Shown one piece after another: positions 33,345-42,026 of a stretch of DNA of 64,000 nucleotides. Both the position numbers and the translations under genes were made by a program. The notes under the pieces are model-generated. The model did no database searches and was not told the origin of the DNA. It saw nothing but the letters and a program-made list of their open reading frames with translations. Positions within the stretch are counted from its first letter, which is position 1, and each line of letters opens with the position of its first letter. Location: NCBI GenBank assembly GCA_021776375.1, contig JAJFGA010000089.1, positions 1 through 64,000 on the forward strand, written 5' to 3'. The stretch comes from Hyphococcus sp. (lineage in GTDB: Bacteria; Pseudomonadota; Alphaproteobacteria; Caulobacterales; Parvularculaceae).

Positions 33345-34853
33345 TTACGCCGCCTCGGTTTCATCGAGCCAGGAGGTCAGGACCGTGGCGGTGGCGCTGG
33401 TGTCTGCGCTGGCGAGGTCTTGCAAGGCGTCCACCGGGGTTTTGGTCTCCGCGATGGCCGCAGGCGCTTCTATGGCGCCGGCGATTGCTGGCGCCGCACC
33501 CTGGCTGGTAAGTTGCGTCGCCGGGCCTTGGGTCAGGATTGGCTTCAACACAAACATCGCCAGTGCAAGCACCACAACCGCCGGAATAAAGATCTGCAAC
33601 ATCGAGATTAGATTATCCTGCAGGAACGCCATTGCGCCGCCGGTGACCGGATCGTCCGTAATCACATCCTCCTGATGAAATGACATCGCTTTCACGGTGA
33701 CCTTGTCGCCGCGCGCTTCATCAAACCCGATGGCTGTAGCAACGAGAGCGCCCAGCGCACTCAGCTCTTCGTCGCTGCGCGGCGCTGGGTCAGTTTCGTT
33801 GATTAAAACCGCGACATGAACTTGCGCAATCGCACCAGGCATTTTTTCGCGCTTGCGATTAACCTCGGATATATCAAAGCGGGTAGTCTGGTTCGCCTCG
33901 CTGCGTTCAGACTTTGATCCCGATGGTCCACCGGCTGCATCGCCATCGGGCAAATTGCTGGCGACCGTCACCGCATTACCTGCGCCGCTATCAGATTGTT
34001 GTATCTCAGTGCTCTCACGCGCCATCATCACCCGGCTTGCCGGGTCCAGTATCCGCTCCGACACGGTCTCGCGTTCGCGATCAACCTTCAGCGATATGTT
34101 CACCCGCACATTATCCGGTCCGACATGGGCTTCGAGCATATTCAAAAGCGCGCGCTCCATCTTACGGGCGCGGTTGGTATCGCTGGTCTCCATCTCCTCA
34201 ACTTCGTTTTGGCTTCCGGGCTTTAAAATAACGCCGTTCAGGGAATCGATAATGGCGACCTTTTCCGGGTCGAGATCGGGCACGCCGAGCGCTACCAGAT
34301 AACGAATGGCGACAGCGTGTTGGCGGTCCATCCGTCCCCGGCCCATGGTGATGGTCACCGATGCGCTGGGTTTCCGGCTTTGGCGCGAAAATGACGATAC
34401 CTTGGGCGCGGCGATATGCACCCGCGCCGCTTTAACGCCCGGCGCCGCCAAAATTGTTCGCGCCAATTCGCCCTCCTTGGCGCGCCAGTAAGTGGCGTCA
34501 AACATATCCGACGTCACAGCAAAACCATTCATTTCATCGAGCAGTTCAAAACCCGCCTGGCCCTGTTGCGGTAGTCCCTGACGCGCAAGCGCCATGCGTA
34601 CTTCATCGCGCTTTGGTTGCGGCACATAAATCGCTTCGCCGCGCACATCGGCGGCAACGTCCATCGATTCCAATGCACTTAAAATTTCACCGGACGCCGC
34701 CGGGTCCAGTCCGCCATAGAGAAAAGCCATATGCGGCTTGGACGCCACATTCATCAGCATCCAGAATGCAGCTAGCGTCGCCATCAATACACCGGCGAGA
34801 ACCAGCTTCTTCTGCATCGACAACTGGTTCCAGTTCGCCGCCAAGTTTGACAT
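33345..34853 (-). CDS. fliF: Flagellar MS-ring protein FliF
   Basis: The 502-residue protein has an N-terminal membrane helix (KLVLAGVLMATLAAFWMLM, ~14-32), the YscJ-like ring-building region (ASGEILSALESMDVAADVRGEAIYVP...KEGELARTI), a C-terminal membrane helix (FIPAVVVLALAMFVLKPIL, ~430-450) and a short cytoplasmic tail that would bind FliG. It is slightly shorter than typical FliF (530-570). It is the first gene of the minus-strand unit and is divergent from fliL (133-base gap). The gap has TTAACC and ATTAATTTT stretches but no site I can defend. Confidence 0.95.
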   Translation of the reverse strand: MSNLAANWNQLSMQKKLVLAGVLMATLAAFWMLMNVASKPHMAFLYGGLDPAASGEILSALESMDVAADVRGEAIYVPQPKRDEVRMALARQGLPQQGQAGFELLDEMNGFAVTSDMFDATYWRAKEGELARTILAAPGVKAARVHIAAPKVSSFSRQSRKPSASVTITMGRGRMDRQHAVAIRYLVALGVPDLDPEKVAIIDSLNGVILKPGSQNEVEEMETSDTNRARKMERALLNMLEAHVGPDNVRVNISLKVDRERETVSERILDPASRVMMARESTEIQQSDSGAGNAVTVASNLPDGDAAGGPSGSKSERSEANQTTRFDISEVNRKREKMPGAIAQVHVAVLINETDPAPRSDEELSALGALVATAIGFDEARGDKVTVKAMSFHQEDVITDDPVTGGAMAFLQDNLISMLQIFIPAVVVLALAMFVLKPILTQGPATQLTSQGAAPAIAGAIEAPAAIAETKTPVDALQDLASADTSATATVLTSWLDETEAA

Positions 34854-34986
34854 TACACATTCACCACCAAAAGAAGACGCGCCTCAGCGCGCGGCTTCAA
34901 GTTCCTGGTTAATTTCCTCTTTCAGTATTAATTTTGAGTTTACGAATAGTTGTCTATATTCATTAGCACAACTTTTAGGTGTAATG

Positions 34987-35610
34987 ATGGCTAAGCCAGA
35001 AAATGACCCAGCTTCTGAGGGAACCGAAGAAGACGGAGACGAAAAAAAGAAAAAGGGCGTCGGTATTATTCTGATTGCCTTTGTCGCGCTGATCGTCGCC
35101 GGCGGTGCGGCGGCGGCGGTATTTTTTCTCGCGCCAGGCGCTCAGCCCGATGCTGAAACCTTCGAAGAAAACGCAAGCCATGATAGCGACAGGAAGCGCC
35201 ATAGCGAAGCCAAACCATCAGGCCACAAACCTGAAAAAGCCAGCAAGCATGGCAAAAAACAGAAATCGGAAAGTTCTGAAATTCAGGGCGGCAAAATAGA
35301 GCATCATGGCGCGGCGGCGTTTTTAGTGCTCGACCCGATGGTCATTTCCATACGGCCCATGGGCGCGCGGCGCCATCTAAAACTGTCCCTCATCATCGAA
35401 ACGCCGAGCGAACAGGCGCAAGCGCTGTTATCGCGCACCTATCACATCAAGGATGTACTCAACACCTATCTTCGTTCCATCGACAGCGATGAGTTTGAAG
35501 ACCCGGCGGCAATGTCGCGCCTGCGCGCGCAGATCCGCCGCCGCATTGGCGCCGTCGCCCCCGGCATCGCCATTGACCAGATTTTAATTACCGAATTCGT
35601 CTTAACCTGA
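34987..35610 (+). CDS. fliL: Flagellar basal-body protein FliL (copy 1)
   Basis: The product is about 207 residues. A short charged N-terminus (TEEDGDEKKKK) is followed by one membrane helix (VGIILIAFVALIVAGGAAAAVFFL). A Lys/Ser-rich linker leads to the periplasmic FliL domain ending RIGAVAPGIAIDQILITEFVLT. FliL stabilises stators around the motor. Two adjacent ATGs (34984, 34987) are possible starts, AGG lying four or seven bases upstream. It heads a long plus-strand unit and is the first of two FliL-like genes in the cluster (second at 42779-43309). Confidence 0.85.
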   Translation: MAKPENDPASEGTEEDGDEKKKKGVGIILIAFVALIVAGGAAAAVFFLAPGAQPDAETFEENASHDSDRKRHSEAKPSGHKPEKASKHGKKQKSESSEIQGGKIEHHGAAAFLVLDPMVISIRPMGARRHLKLSLIIETPSEQAQALLSRTYHIKDVLNTYLRSIDSDEFEDPAAMSRLRAQIRRRIGAVAPGIAIDQILITEFVLT

Positions 35611-35619
35611 GGTGACGCC

Positions 35620-36243
35620 ATGGAGATGATCTTCGACTTTATGCTGCTTGCAGCATCCGGTTCCGCCGCCGTTTATTGCTTTGTTCTCAATCGCAAACTG
35701 CAACGGCTTAAAGATACCGAAAAAGGGCTGGGCGCGACCATCGCCTCGATGGCGGCGGCGGTGGAACAGGCGCAGAGCGCCGTTGCACAAGCTAAACTCA
35801 GCAGCGCCGAAAGCGTGAACGAGCTTGCCCCTCTGGTCGCGGAAACGCGCGAGTTTTTACCCAAGCTTACAACGCTGGCAGAGTCTATTGGGGGCATCGC
35901 CGACACCACAATTGCCAATATTAACGAGGCGGCGCTCGCGGCGACAAAAGAAATCGCGTCTTGCCTTAACACTGTCGGGCCTGTCCAGCCCGCATCAGCA
36001 ACGGATGATGTAAGCGCTGCGTCCGCTACGGTGGGTGACGATGCCGCATTCGCGGCGGGGGGCGACAATGCCGCATTCGCGGCGGGGAGCGACAATGGCG
36101 TATCCACGACGAATACAGAACCCACAGACGCCCCAGACCAGATAGAATTTATCGATCCGGACGTATCACCATCGCCGAACCCGCCGCGCAGCGCAGCAGG
36201 CGCTGCCGGTGCATGGATCGCCGCCAGCCGAAGCACGGGATAA
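35620..36243 (+). CDS. Flagellar-locus membrane protein (DUF6468-like)
   Basis: The 207-residue protein has an N-terminal membrane segment (FMLLAASGSAAVYCFVLNRKL), then a coiled-coil (DTEKGLGATIASMAAAVEQAQSAVAQAK) and an Ala/Asp/Pro-rich low-complexity tail with a short tandem duplication (36037-36090). The CFVLNRKLQRLKD start resembles DUF6468 proteins that accompany alphaproteobacterial flagellar operons; their function is unknown. It lies ten bases after fliL and four before motE. Confidence 0.6.
   Translation: MEMIFDFMLLAASGSAAVYCFVLNRKLQRLKDTEKGLGATIASMAAAVEQAQSAVAQAKLSSAESVNELAPLVAETREFLPKLTTLAESIGGIADTTIANINEAALAATKEIASCLNTVGPVQPASATDDVSAASATVGDDAAFAAGGDNAAFAAGSDNGVSTTNTEPTDAPDQIEFIDPDVSPSPNPPRSAAGAAGAWIAASRSTG
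36037..36090 (+). repeat. 27-bp in-frame tandem duplication
   Basis: Two near-identical 27-base units (GACAATGCCGCATTCGCGGC plus GGGGGGC, two mismatches) encode DDAAFAAGG and DNAAFAAGS within the low-complexity tail of the DUF6468-like protein. Such repeats often vary in copy number between strains. Confidence 0.85.
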
Positions 36244-36246
36244 GTT

Positions 36247-36789
36247 ATGAAAAACCGCGCCCTTATTGTTCTCGCCATTATTTTTTCCGGCTCATTTCTT
36301 GGCCGTTTGGCCGTATTGGCGTCTGAGATCGCTGATGCTGCAACAGAAGCTGGGCCAATTGAGACGGTGGACGCGGCGGAACCTCAGCTTTGCGTTGACG
36401 GCGACCTTGCCGAGGCAGTGCGTGCACGCACTATTGCTCTTGATGCGGAGGAGCGCGCGCTTGCCGAGCGCAAGGCGAAACTTGCCGTCTATGATGTGCA
36501 AATAGAAAAACGCCTTAGCGAGCTGGAAGGCGTCAACGATAATTTGCGCGCGACAATGGATGAGCACAGCGCGACACAAGACGCCGACATTGCAAAACTT
36601 GCCGCCATTTATGAGGGTATGAAACCCAAACAGGCCGGCGACATCATAAATGAAATGGATCCAAAATTCGCCGCCGGACTACTGGCGGCAATGAACGCCG
36701 AACAGGCAGCGCAAGTGGTGGCAACGCTCGATTCTAAGAAAGCCTATTTAATCAGCATCATTCTCGCCAATCGTTCGCAAGCGCTTTAG
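36247..36789 (+). CDS. motE: MotE-like periplasmic motility chaperone
   Basis: The 180-residue protein has an N-terminal signal or anchor (ALIVLAIIFSGSFLGRLAVLA), a coiled-coil (IALDAEERALAERKAKLAVYDVQIEKRL) and a C-terminal MgtE-N-like helical domain (IYEGMKPKQAGDIINEMDPKFAAGLLAAMNAEQAAQVVATLD). This matches MotE, which in rhizobia folds and protects the periplasmic motor protein MotC. No clear motC is seen, but the large periplasmic TPR gene two genes downstream is a candidate partner. Confidence 0.75.
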   Translation: MKNRALIVLAIIFSGSFLGRLAVLASEIADAATEAGPIETVDAAEPQLCVDGDLAEAVRARTIALDAEERALAERKAKLAVYDVQIEKRLSELEGVNDNLRATMDEHSATQDADIAKLAAIYEGMKPKQAGDIINEMDPKFAAGLLAAMNAEQAAQVVATLDSKKAYLISIILANRSQAL

Positions 36790-36828
36790 TCAAACGATTT
36801 TAGCCATCTTTAACCTATTCATGAAATA

Positions 36829-36841
36829 CCCGTTATACGGG
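36829..36841 (+). promoter_or_regulatory. 13-bp palindrome upstream of motA
   Basis: CCCGT-TAT-ACGGG is a perfect inverted repeat centred 42 bases before the motA ATG, with a further TTCATGAA eight-mer just upstream. Its position and TAT spacer resemble the palindrome before flgE, though the arms differ. It is a possible operator; no promoter boxes were resolved. Confidence 0.35.
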
Positions 36842-36876
36842 AAAGTATTTGTTTACGCTATTATCGGTTGTTTTCT

Positions 36877-37746
36877 ATGGGAAGTCTCGCCGGCATTATA
36901 ATCACGGTTGTGATGGTCTTTGGCGGATATACCATCGCCGGCGGCAAGATGGCGATCATCCTCCATTCGCTCCCCTATGAGATGATGATCATCGGCGGTT
37001 CGGCGATCGGTGCGTTTGTTCTTGGTAACAGTTTTTCCGTCATCAAACATGTCGGCGGCGACATTATGAAGGCCGTCGCCGGGTCGAAATGGAAACGCGC
37101 AGATTTTCAGGATCTCCTGTGTCTGATGTTCGAATTGTTACGGCTTGCCAAAGACAGCCCCGTTCAAGCCGAGGCGCATATTGAAAACCCCGAAGAGTCG
37201 ACAATCTTCGCGCGCTATAAAAAAATCGCCGACGACGCTGTCGCCACAGAAATTATCTGCGACACAATCCGTTCGATACTGATGAATTTCGACAATCCCC
37301 ACCAAGTCGAAGAGCTGCTCGAAAAACAACTGGAAGCGGTTCACGAGGATAGCATGCATGGCGCACACGCTCTGCAAGTCATGGCCGATGGCCTGCCGGC
37401 GCTGGGTATTGTCGCAGCCGTTCTTGGCGTCATCAAAACCATGGCGTCTATCGACAAGCCGCCCGAAGTTCTCGGGCAGATGATCGGCGGCGCCCTTGTC
37501 GGCACTTTTCTTGGGGTTTTTCTCGCCTATGGCCTGGTCGGCCCAATCGCAGAAAAAGTCAAAGGCGTACGCGACCATGAACAACGCTTTTACGCGCTGA
37601 TTCGCGAAGCCATCGTTGCCCATCTACAGCTCCACACCCCGCAAATGTGCATCGAGGTCGCACGGCGCAATGTTCCCCGTGCGGAGCGCCCGAGTTTTTC
37701 AGACATAGAAGAAGCCTTGAAAGAATTAAAGAAGCAAGCCGCATGA
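36877..37746 (+). CDS. motA: Flagellar stator protein MotA
   Basis: The 289-residue protein has four membrane helices, with VVMVFGGYTIAGGKMAIILH at the start and DGLPALGIVAAVLGVIKTMASIDKPPEVLGQMIGGALVGTFLGVFLAYGLVGPIAEKV for helices 3 and 4, including the conserved channel proline. The cytoplasmic loop meets FliG. ATG 36877 is preferred; a TTG at 36868 would add three residues. There is no strong ribosome site. The stop overlaps the start of the TPR gene (ATGA). Confidence 0.95.
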   Translation: MGSLAGIIITVVMVFGGYTIAGGKMAIILHSLPYEMMIIGGSAIGAFVLGNSFSVIKHVGGDIMKAVAGSKWKRADFQDLLCLMFELLRLAKDSPVQAEAHIENPEESTIFARYKKIADDAVATEIICDTIRSILMNFDNPHQVEELLEKQLEAVHEDSMHGAHALQVMADGLPALGIVAAVLGVIKTMASIDKPPEVLGQMIGGALVGTFLGVFLAYGLVGPIAEKVKGVRDHEQRFYALIREAIVAHLQLHTPQMCIEVARRNVPRAERPSFSDIEEALKELKKQAA

Positions 37747-40013
37747 TCACACTCCCCATCATCGCCCTCGCCGCCATGGCGAATGCCGCAGAGCCCTCCG
37801 CGACTGATGCTAGCGAGCCGCTGGCGGTCCGCGCCGGCGAACATGGCAGTTACTCTCGGATTGTTATTCCGAATGCACCGGAGGGATGGGAGATAAAAAC
37901 CAATAACCGAATTGTGCGCGTGGTTTTTACAAATTCAATACAGCGACTTGACGTATCGGGCGTCGAAAAAAATCGCAAAGCCCACCGCGTTCTCAATACC
38001 AGCAGCAATACTACTGCCAACGGTGATGAACTCGTCCTGACACTGAACTGCGATTGTGAGGCGCGCGCAGAACGCAGCGAACACAATTCCTTGATTATCG
38101 ATATTTTCGACAAGCAGGCCGAGCCCCTTACGAAACAAAAACCGCCTGCGCGCCCTAGCAAAAAAATAGTAACTTCTCCACCGACGCCTTCGCGGCGAAA
38201 CCCATCGTCTGATGAATTGCGCGCCGCACGTGATCGTATGATCGCTCTTCTTGCCGCCGCAAACGATCAGGGCGTCGTTGCCCTCAAGAGTAAAGTCGGC
38301 GAGCCCGTCAACCTGATTCCAGATCATGCAGCCGAGGGAGCCGGTGTAACGCCCGTCGCCAATGCATCCTTCCAAACCAGCGCCACGCCGGCCTTGGGCA
38401 ACGTTGATGCTGACAAATTATGCATCGATCCGGCGCGGTTTACGGATCAGAATGCCGGCGCCGGTGACATTGTCTATGCTGATATTGTAGATCTGCGCCA
38501 GCGTCTTGAGAACGGTGAAGACGCAGATCAGGCAGATCTTGAGATTGCGCTTGGCCTTGGCTATTTGCGGCTCGGTTTTTTCTCCGAGGCCGCAGCGCTG
38601 GCGTCCGCGTCGGATAAGACCGCTCAGCTGGAATTTAAATTGATTGGGGGGCTGGCCGCGCTTGGACGCGGTGATGGCGTGGGCGCCAAAGACACTCTTG
38701 AACCCTTTAGCACCTGTGGCGGGGTTTACGACCTGCTATCTAGGGCGGCCTCGCCGCTGTCGTCGCGCGATAAATCCTATTCCAACGCGCAATACCGCAC
38801 CCTCAACACGCTCCCGAAAAGTTTGCGTGGACCGGTTGCAGAATTGCTGGCGCTAAAGGCGCTTGAACAGAAAAATCCGGCAGCGGCAAGGCGACTTTAC
38901 GACATTGCCGCCGCCGCATATGGCGGCGAAGAAACGCCAGGCATGGTTATTCTCCGCGCAGTGTTGCCGGATGATGGCGCCGAAGGCCATCCGCCTCAGG
39001 ATGACCGTACGCAGGAGAAGCTTGCCGTCGTTGCGCAAACACCCGGCCCCTATCGCGCACGCGCGCTTGGCGTCCTTGCAGACGAATTTGGCCGTAAGGC
39101 GAGTATCGCCTATGACGGTTTTTTCGATGACCTCGCAGAACAGACGCTATTGAGCGCGGCCAGTCGCGGCGAAATAGACGCTGCAATATCGGGCGCCGAT
39201 GCGCTTGCCGCCGCCGGCCACATTGGCGCCGCTTTTGAAAAACTACGCAGCGTCAAAGCCATCGCGCCAGAAACGGCCAAAGCGACCGGGGTCATTGCCC
39301 GTTCAATGATCGCAACTGCGCTGCTCAGCCAAGAGCCGACGCAACGTCTGGCGGCAGTTGATTTTTATTTCCAGTATACAGATTTGTTTGGATCCGAAGC
39401 CGACGATCACGAAATGCGTCTCGCCATCGCCCGTGCACTAGCGTCCATGGGCGCGCCGCAATTGGCTGCGCGTGCGGCCTCGAAAATCCCTCCAATACTT
39501 CGCGCCGAAGCCGAATTTATTGTCGCCAACGCCTATCTTTCTGCCGGAGACACGGAGGCGGCGCTGGCGCTGGCTACGAAACATTCTGACCATGGCGGCC
39601 TTGCTGAAGTCGTCTTGCGTGCAGGCATAATGCTTGATGATAAAGCGCTCATCCGCAAGACCGCGCACCAGATTTTACAACGCCACAAAATGGACGCCAG
39701 CAAATCAACGTTGCTATGGCGCGCCGAAGAATGGCGCATTGCCGCCGACAGCTTTGCTGCGCTCCCGCCCGAGCAACTCGACATAGATATGGCCACCCAC
39801 TATGCGCTCGCGATCTTGAAATCTGGAAACAAGACCCTGCCCGCCTCCGCCAAACAGGCGCTCGGCGCCAACACGTCCTATGCCCGGGCGCTGGAGCATA
39901 TGTTTATCGCCGCACCGGTATTTGACTTTGGCAATGCTGCAAATGTCGATGCGTTCATCACCGGCGTTTCATGGGAAACAGAATTCTTCCGTCAGGGGAT
40001 GCGCAATGAATAA
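37743..40013 (+). CDS. Large periplasmic TPR-like protein of the stator locus
   Basis: The 756-residue product starts in the ATGA overlap with motA. It has a signal peptide (ITLPIIALAAMANAAE) and an AMIN-like beta domain (SYSRIVIPNAPEGWEIKTNNRIVRVVFTN; to ~115). A Pro/Lys linker follows, then ~550 residues of alpha-helical Ala-rich repeats of TPR type (LEIALGLGYLRLGFFSEAAALA; LAALGRGDGVGAKDTL; AEFIVANAYLSAGDTEAALALA). No named family was recognised. Coupling to motA and proximity to motE make a periplasmic stator function, analogous to rhizobial MotC, the best guess. Its last eight bases overlap flgF. Confidence 0.7.
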   Translation: MITLPIIALAAMANAAEPSATDASEPLAVRAGEHGSYSRIVIPNAPEGWEIKTNNRIVRVVFTNSIQRLDVSGVEKNRKAHRVLNTSSNTTANGDELVLTLNCDCEARAERSEHNSLIIDIFDKQAEPLTKQKPPARPSKKIVTSPPTPSRRNPSSDELRAARDRMIALLAAANDQGVVALKSKVGEPVNLIPDHAAEGAGVTPVANASFQTSATPALGNVDADKLCIDPARFTDQNAGAGDIVYADIVDLRQRLENGEDADQADLEIALGLGYLRLGFFSEAAALASASDKTAQLEFKLIGGLAALGRGDGVGAKDTLEPFSTCGGVYDLLSRAASPLSSRDKSYSNAQYRTLNTLPKSLRGPVAELLALKALEQKNPAAARRLYDIAAAAYGGEETPGMVILRAVLPDDGAEGHPPQDDRTQEKLAVVAQTPGPYRARALGVLADEFGRKASIAYDGFFDDLAEQTLLSAASRGEIDAAISGADALAAAGHIGAAFEKLRSVKAIAPETAKATGVIARSMIATALLSQEPTQRLAAVDFYFQYTDLFGSEADDHEMRLAIARALASMGAPQLAARAASKIPPILRAEAEFIVANAYLSAGDTEAALALATKHSDHGGLAEVVLRAGIMLDDKALIRKTAHQILQRHKMDASKSTLLWRAEEWRIAADSFAALPPEQLDIDMATHYALAILKSGNKTLPASAKQALGANTSYARALEHMFIAAPVFDFGNAANVDAFITGVSWETEFFRQGMRNE

Positions 40014-40722
40014 TACATCTTATGTAATCATGTCGCGCCAAGCGGGGCTGTCTAAGGAACTCACTAGCGTCGCGAACAACATCGCCAATGCCGACACCAC
40101 CGGCTTTCGGCGCGAAGGAGTTTTGTTTTCCGAATATGTCAAATCGCTCGGCTCCGCTGAGCGCAGCCTGTCGCAAACGCGGGTCGGCGGGCATTTTTTT
40201 GACCCCAGCGGCGGCGTTCTAACAAAAACCGGCGGGGCGCTTGATGTCGCCATCGATGGCGAAGGATTTTTCGCCGTCGACACGCCGCGCGGCGAACGCC
40301 TGACCCGTGCAGGCTCTTTCCTGTTAAACAATCAAGGCCAACTTACGACGCCCGAAGGCTATGGCGTCCTCGGCGAAGGCGGGAGCCCAATCACCATACC
40401 TCCTGATGCTGGCGAAATAACCATCGCCGCTGATGGCGCAATCGCCGGCGGCGGCGTCCCGCTTGGGCGGCTGACGATGGTGACCGTCCCCGCAACAGCA
40501 CTTCAGCGCGAAGGCGGCAGCCTGTTCAAAGCCAGCGAACCTACTCAAGCCGCAGAGATGGCGCTTGTGCGCCAAGGATTTATCGAAGACTCCAACGTCA
40601 ACTCAGTCGTAGAGCTCAGTAGACTGATTGAAGTGCAACGCGCCTATGAGCTCGGACAACAACTCCTGCAACAAGAACACGACCGAATTACAAAAACCGT
40701 TGAAGCCATGGGGCCACGCTAA
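40006..40722 (+). CDS. flgF: Flagellar proximal rod protein FlgF
   Basis: The 238-residue rod protein has SYVIMSRQAGLSKELTSVANNIANADTTGFRREGVLF at the start and VELSRLIEVQRAYELGQQLLQQEHDRI at the end, plus the DVAIDGEGFFAV loop common to FlgF/FlgG. ATG 40006 lies within the last codons of the TPR gene; the frame is open further upstream but out of family. It is followed by flgG after 22 bases. Confidence 0.93.
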   Translation: MNNTSYVIMSRQAGLSKELTSVANNIANADTTGFRREGVLFSEYVKSLGSAERSLSQTRVGGHFFDPSGGVLTKTGGALDVAIDGEGFFAVDTPRGERLTRAGSFLLNNQGQLTTPEGYGVLGEGGSPITIPPDAGEITIAADGAIAGGGVPLGRLTMVTVPATALQREGGSLFKASEPTQAAEMALVRQGFIEDSNVNSVVELSRLIEVQRAYELGQQLLQQEHDRITKTVEAMGPR

Positions 40723-40744
40723 GCCGCAACACTTGGAGGATGAA

Positions 40745-41530
40745 ATGGACGCATTAAGAATTGCCGCCACCGGCATGGACGCACAACAAACCCGCGTCGC
40801 CGTCATATCAAACAACATCGCCAATATGAGCACCACCGCCTTTTCAGCGCGCCGGGCGGAGTTTGTCGATCTTCATTACCAACAGATCCGCGCGCCCGGT
40901 GCGATTTCTTCTTCAACCGGGCTCATTGCTCCAGCCGGCGTTGAACTCGGCCTCGGTGTCAGAATGTCGGCGATCAGCGTCAATATAGAACAAGGCGCGC
41001 TGCGTCAGACTGGTAGCGATCTTGACCTTGCGGTTGAAGGGCGCGGCTTCTTTGAGGTCACATTGCCGTCGGGCGATATTGCCTTCACCCGCGACGGCAG
41101 TTTCAAGCGCACCGGAGAAGGCCTGATTGTCAACTCCGACGGCTATCCGTTAGGCGGCGATGTCACCATTCCCGCAGACGCCCGCAACGTCACCATTAAC
41201 GCCAATGGCGAGGTGTTTGCATTTTTTGACGGCCAGCCAAATGGCCAGCTTATCGGCGCCATCCCTTTGACGCTGTTTGTTAATGAAAAAGGTCTGGAAG
41301 CGCTCGGCAGTAATTTGTTCCGCCAGACCGAGGCTTCCGGCGCGCCTATACCAGGCGAGGCCGGGATCGATGGTCGCGGAGCTGTCCGCCAGGGCTTCCT
41401 AGAGGACAGCTCTGTCGATGTCGTGGCGCAAATCGCCGACCTCATCGAAGCGCAACGTGGCTATGAGTTAAACTCCAAAGTGATTTCCGCCGCCGACCAG
41501 ATGCTCGGCGCGGCGACACAGATCCGTTAA
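40745..41530 (+). CDS. flgG: Flagellar distal rod protein FlgG
   Basis: The 261-residue protein is the exact usual length of FlgG. It has MDALRIAATGMDAQQTRVAVISNNIANMSTTAF at the start, DLAVEGRGFFEVTLPSGDIAFTRDGSFK in the middle and IEAQRGYELNSKVISAADQMLG at the end. GGAGG six bases before ATG fixes the start. FlgG forms the distal rod crossing the P and L rings. Confidence 0.97.
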   Translation: MDALRIAATGMDAQQTRVAVISNNIANMSTTAFSARRAEFVDLHYQQIRAPGAISSSTGLIAPAGVELGLGVRMSAISVNIEQGALRQTGSDLDLAVEGRGFFEVTLPSGDIAFTRDGSFKRTGEGLIVNSDGYPLGGDVTIPADARNVTINANGEVFAFFDGQPNGQLIGAIPLTLFVNEKGLEALGSNLFRQTEASGAPIPGEAGIDGRGAVRQGFLEDSSVDVVAQIADLIEAQRGYELNSKVISAADQMLGAATQIR

Positions 41531-41534
41531 AGAC

Positions 41535-42026
41535 ATGAAGCAATCGAAAATCATAATTATTGCGCTCGCTCTGGTGCTGACGTCAGCCGGCGCCGAGGCC
41601 GCAACTGCAACTCCCCGCATAGCCGAGATCATAGCAAGCAACAATGAATTGACCCCGAACGACGCGCCAGTCTCCATTAAGGCGCGCCGACACTTGCGGG
41701 TCGGAACCATCCTTCAGCGTTCCGACATCACGGTCAGCGGCAGCGAGCCTGCGCAAGCAGCAGCGCTAGACATCGTCGGCATGGAGGTCAAACGCACGAT
41801 CTATGCAGACAAGCCCATCATGCCGGAGGACATATCCACCCCGACGGCGATCAAGCGCAACGCCATTGTCACGATTGAATTCAAAAAAGGCCCGCTCCTC
41901 ATCACCACAGAAGCCCGCGTCCTCGATCCCGGCGCGGTTGGCGAGACTGTGCGGGTAATGAACATTTCTTCAAAAGTCATCCTTTCCGCCATTGTCGTCA
42001 GCAGCAGCAAGGTCAAAGCCAGATGA
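41535..42026 (+). CDS. flgA: P-ring assembly chaperone FlgA
   Basis: The 163-residue protein has a Sec signal (KQSKIIIIALALVLTSAGAEA) and the FlgA SAF-type domain: VGTILQRSDITV, VGMEVKRTIYADKPIMPEDI, VTIEFKKGPLLITTEARVLDPGAVGETVRVMNISS. FlgA helps FlgI assemble the periplasmic P-ring. It starts four bases after flgG and overlaps flgH by four bases. Confidence 0.92.
   Translation: MKQSKIIIIALALVLTSAGAEAATATPRIAEIIASNNELTPNDAPVSIKARRHLRVGTILQRSDITVSGSEPAQAAALDIVGMEVKRTIYADKPIMPEDISTPTAIKRNAIVTIEFKKGPLLITTEARVLDPGAVGETVRVMNISSKVILSAIVVSSSKVKAR

Noticed and set aside
36801-36816. TTAG...TTAAC upstream of motA as a CtrA site
   Set aside because: The spacer is six bases, not seven.
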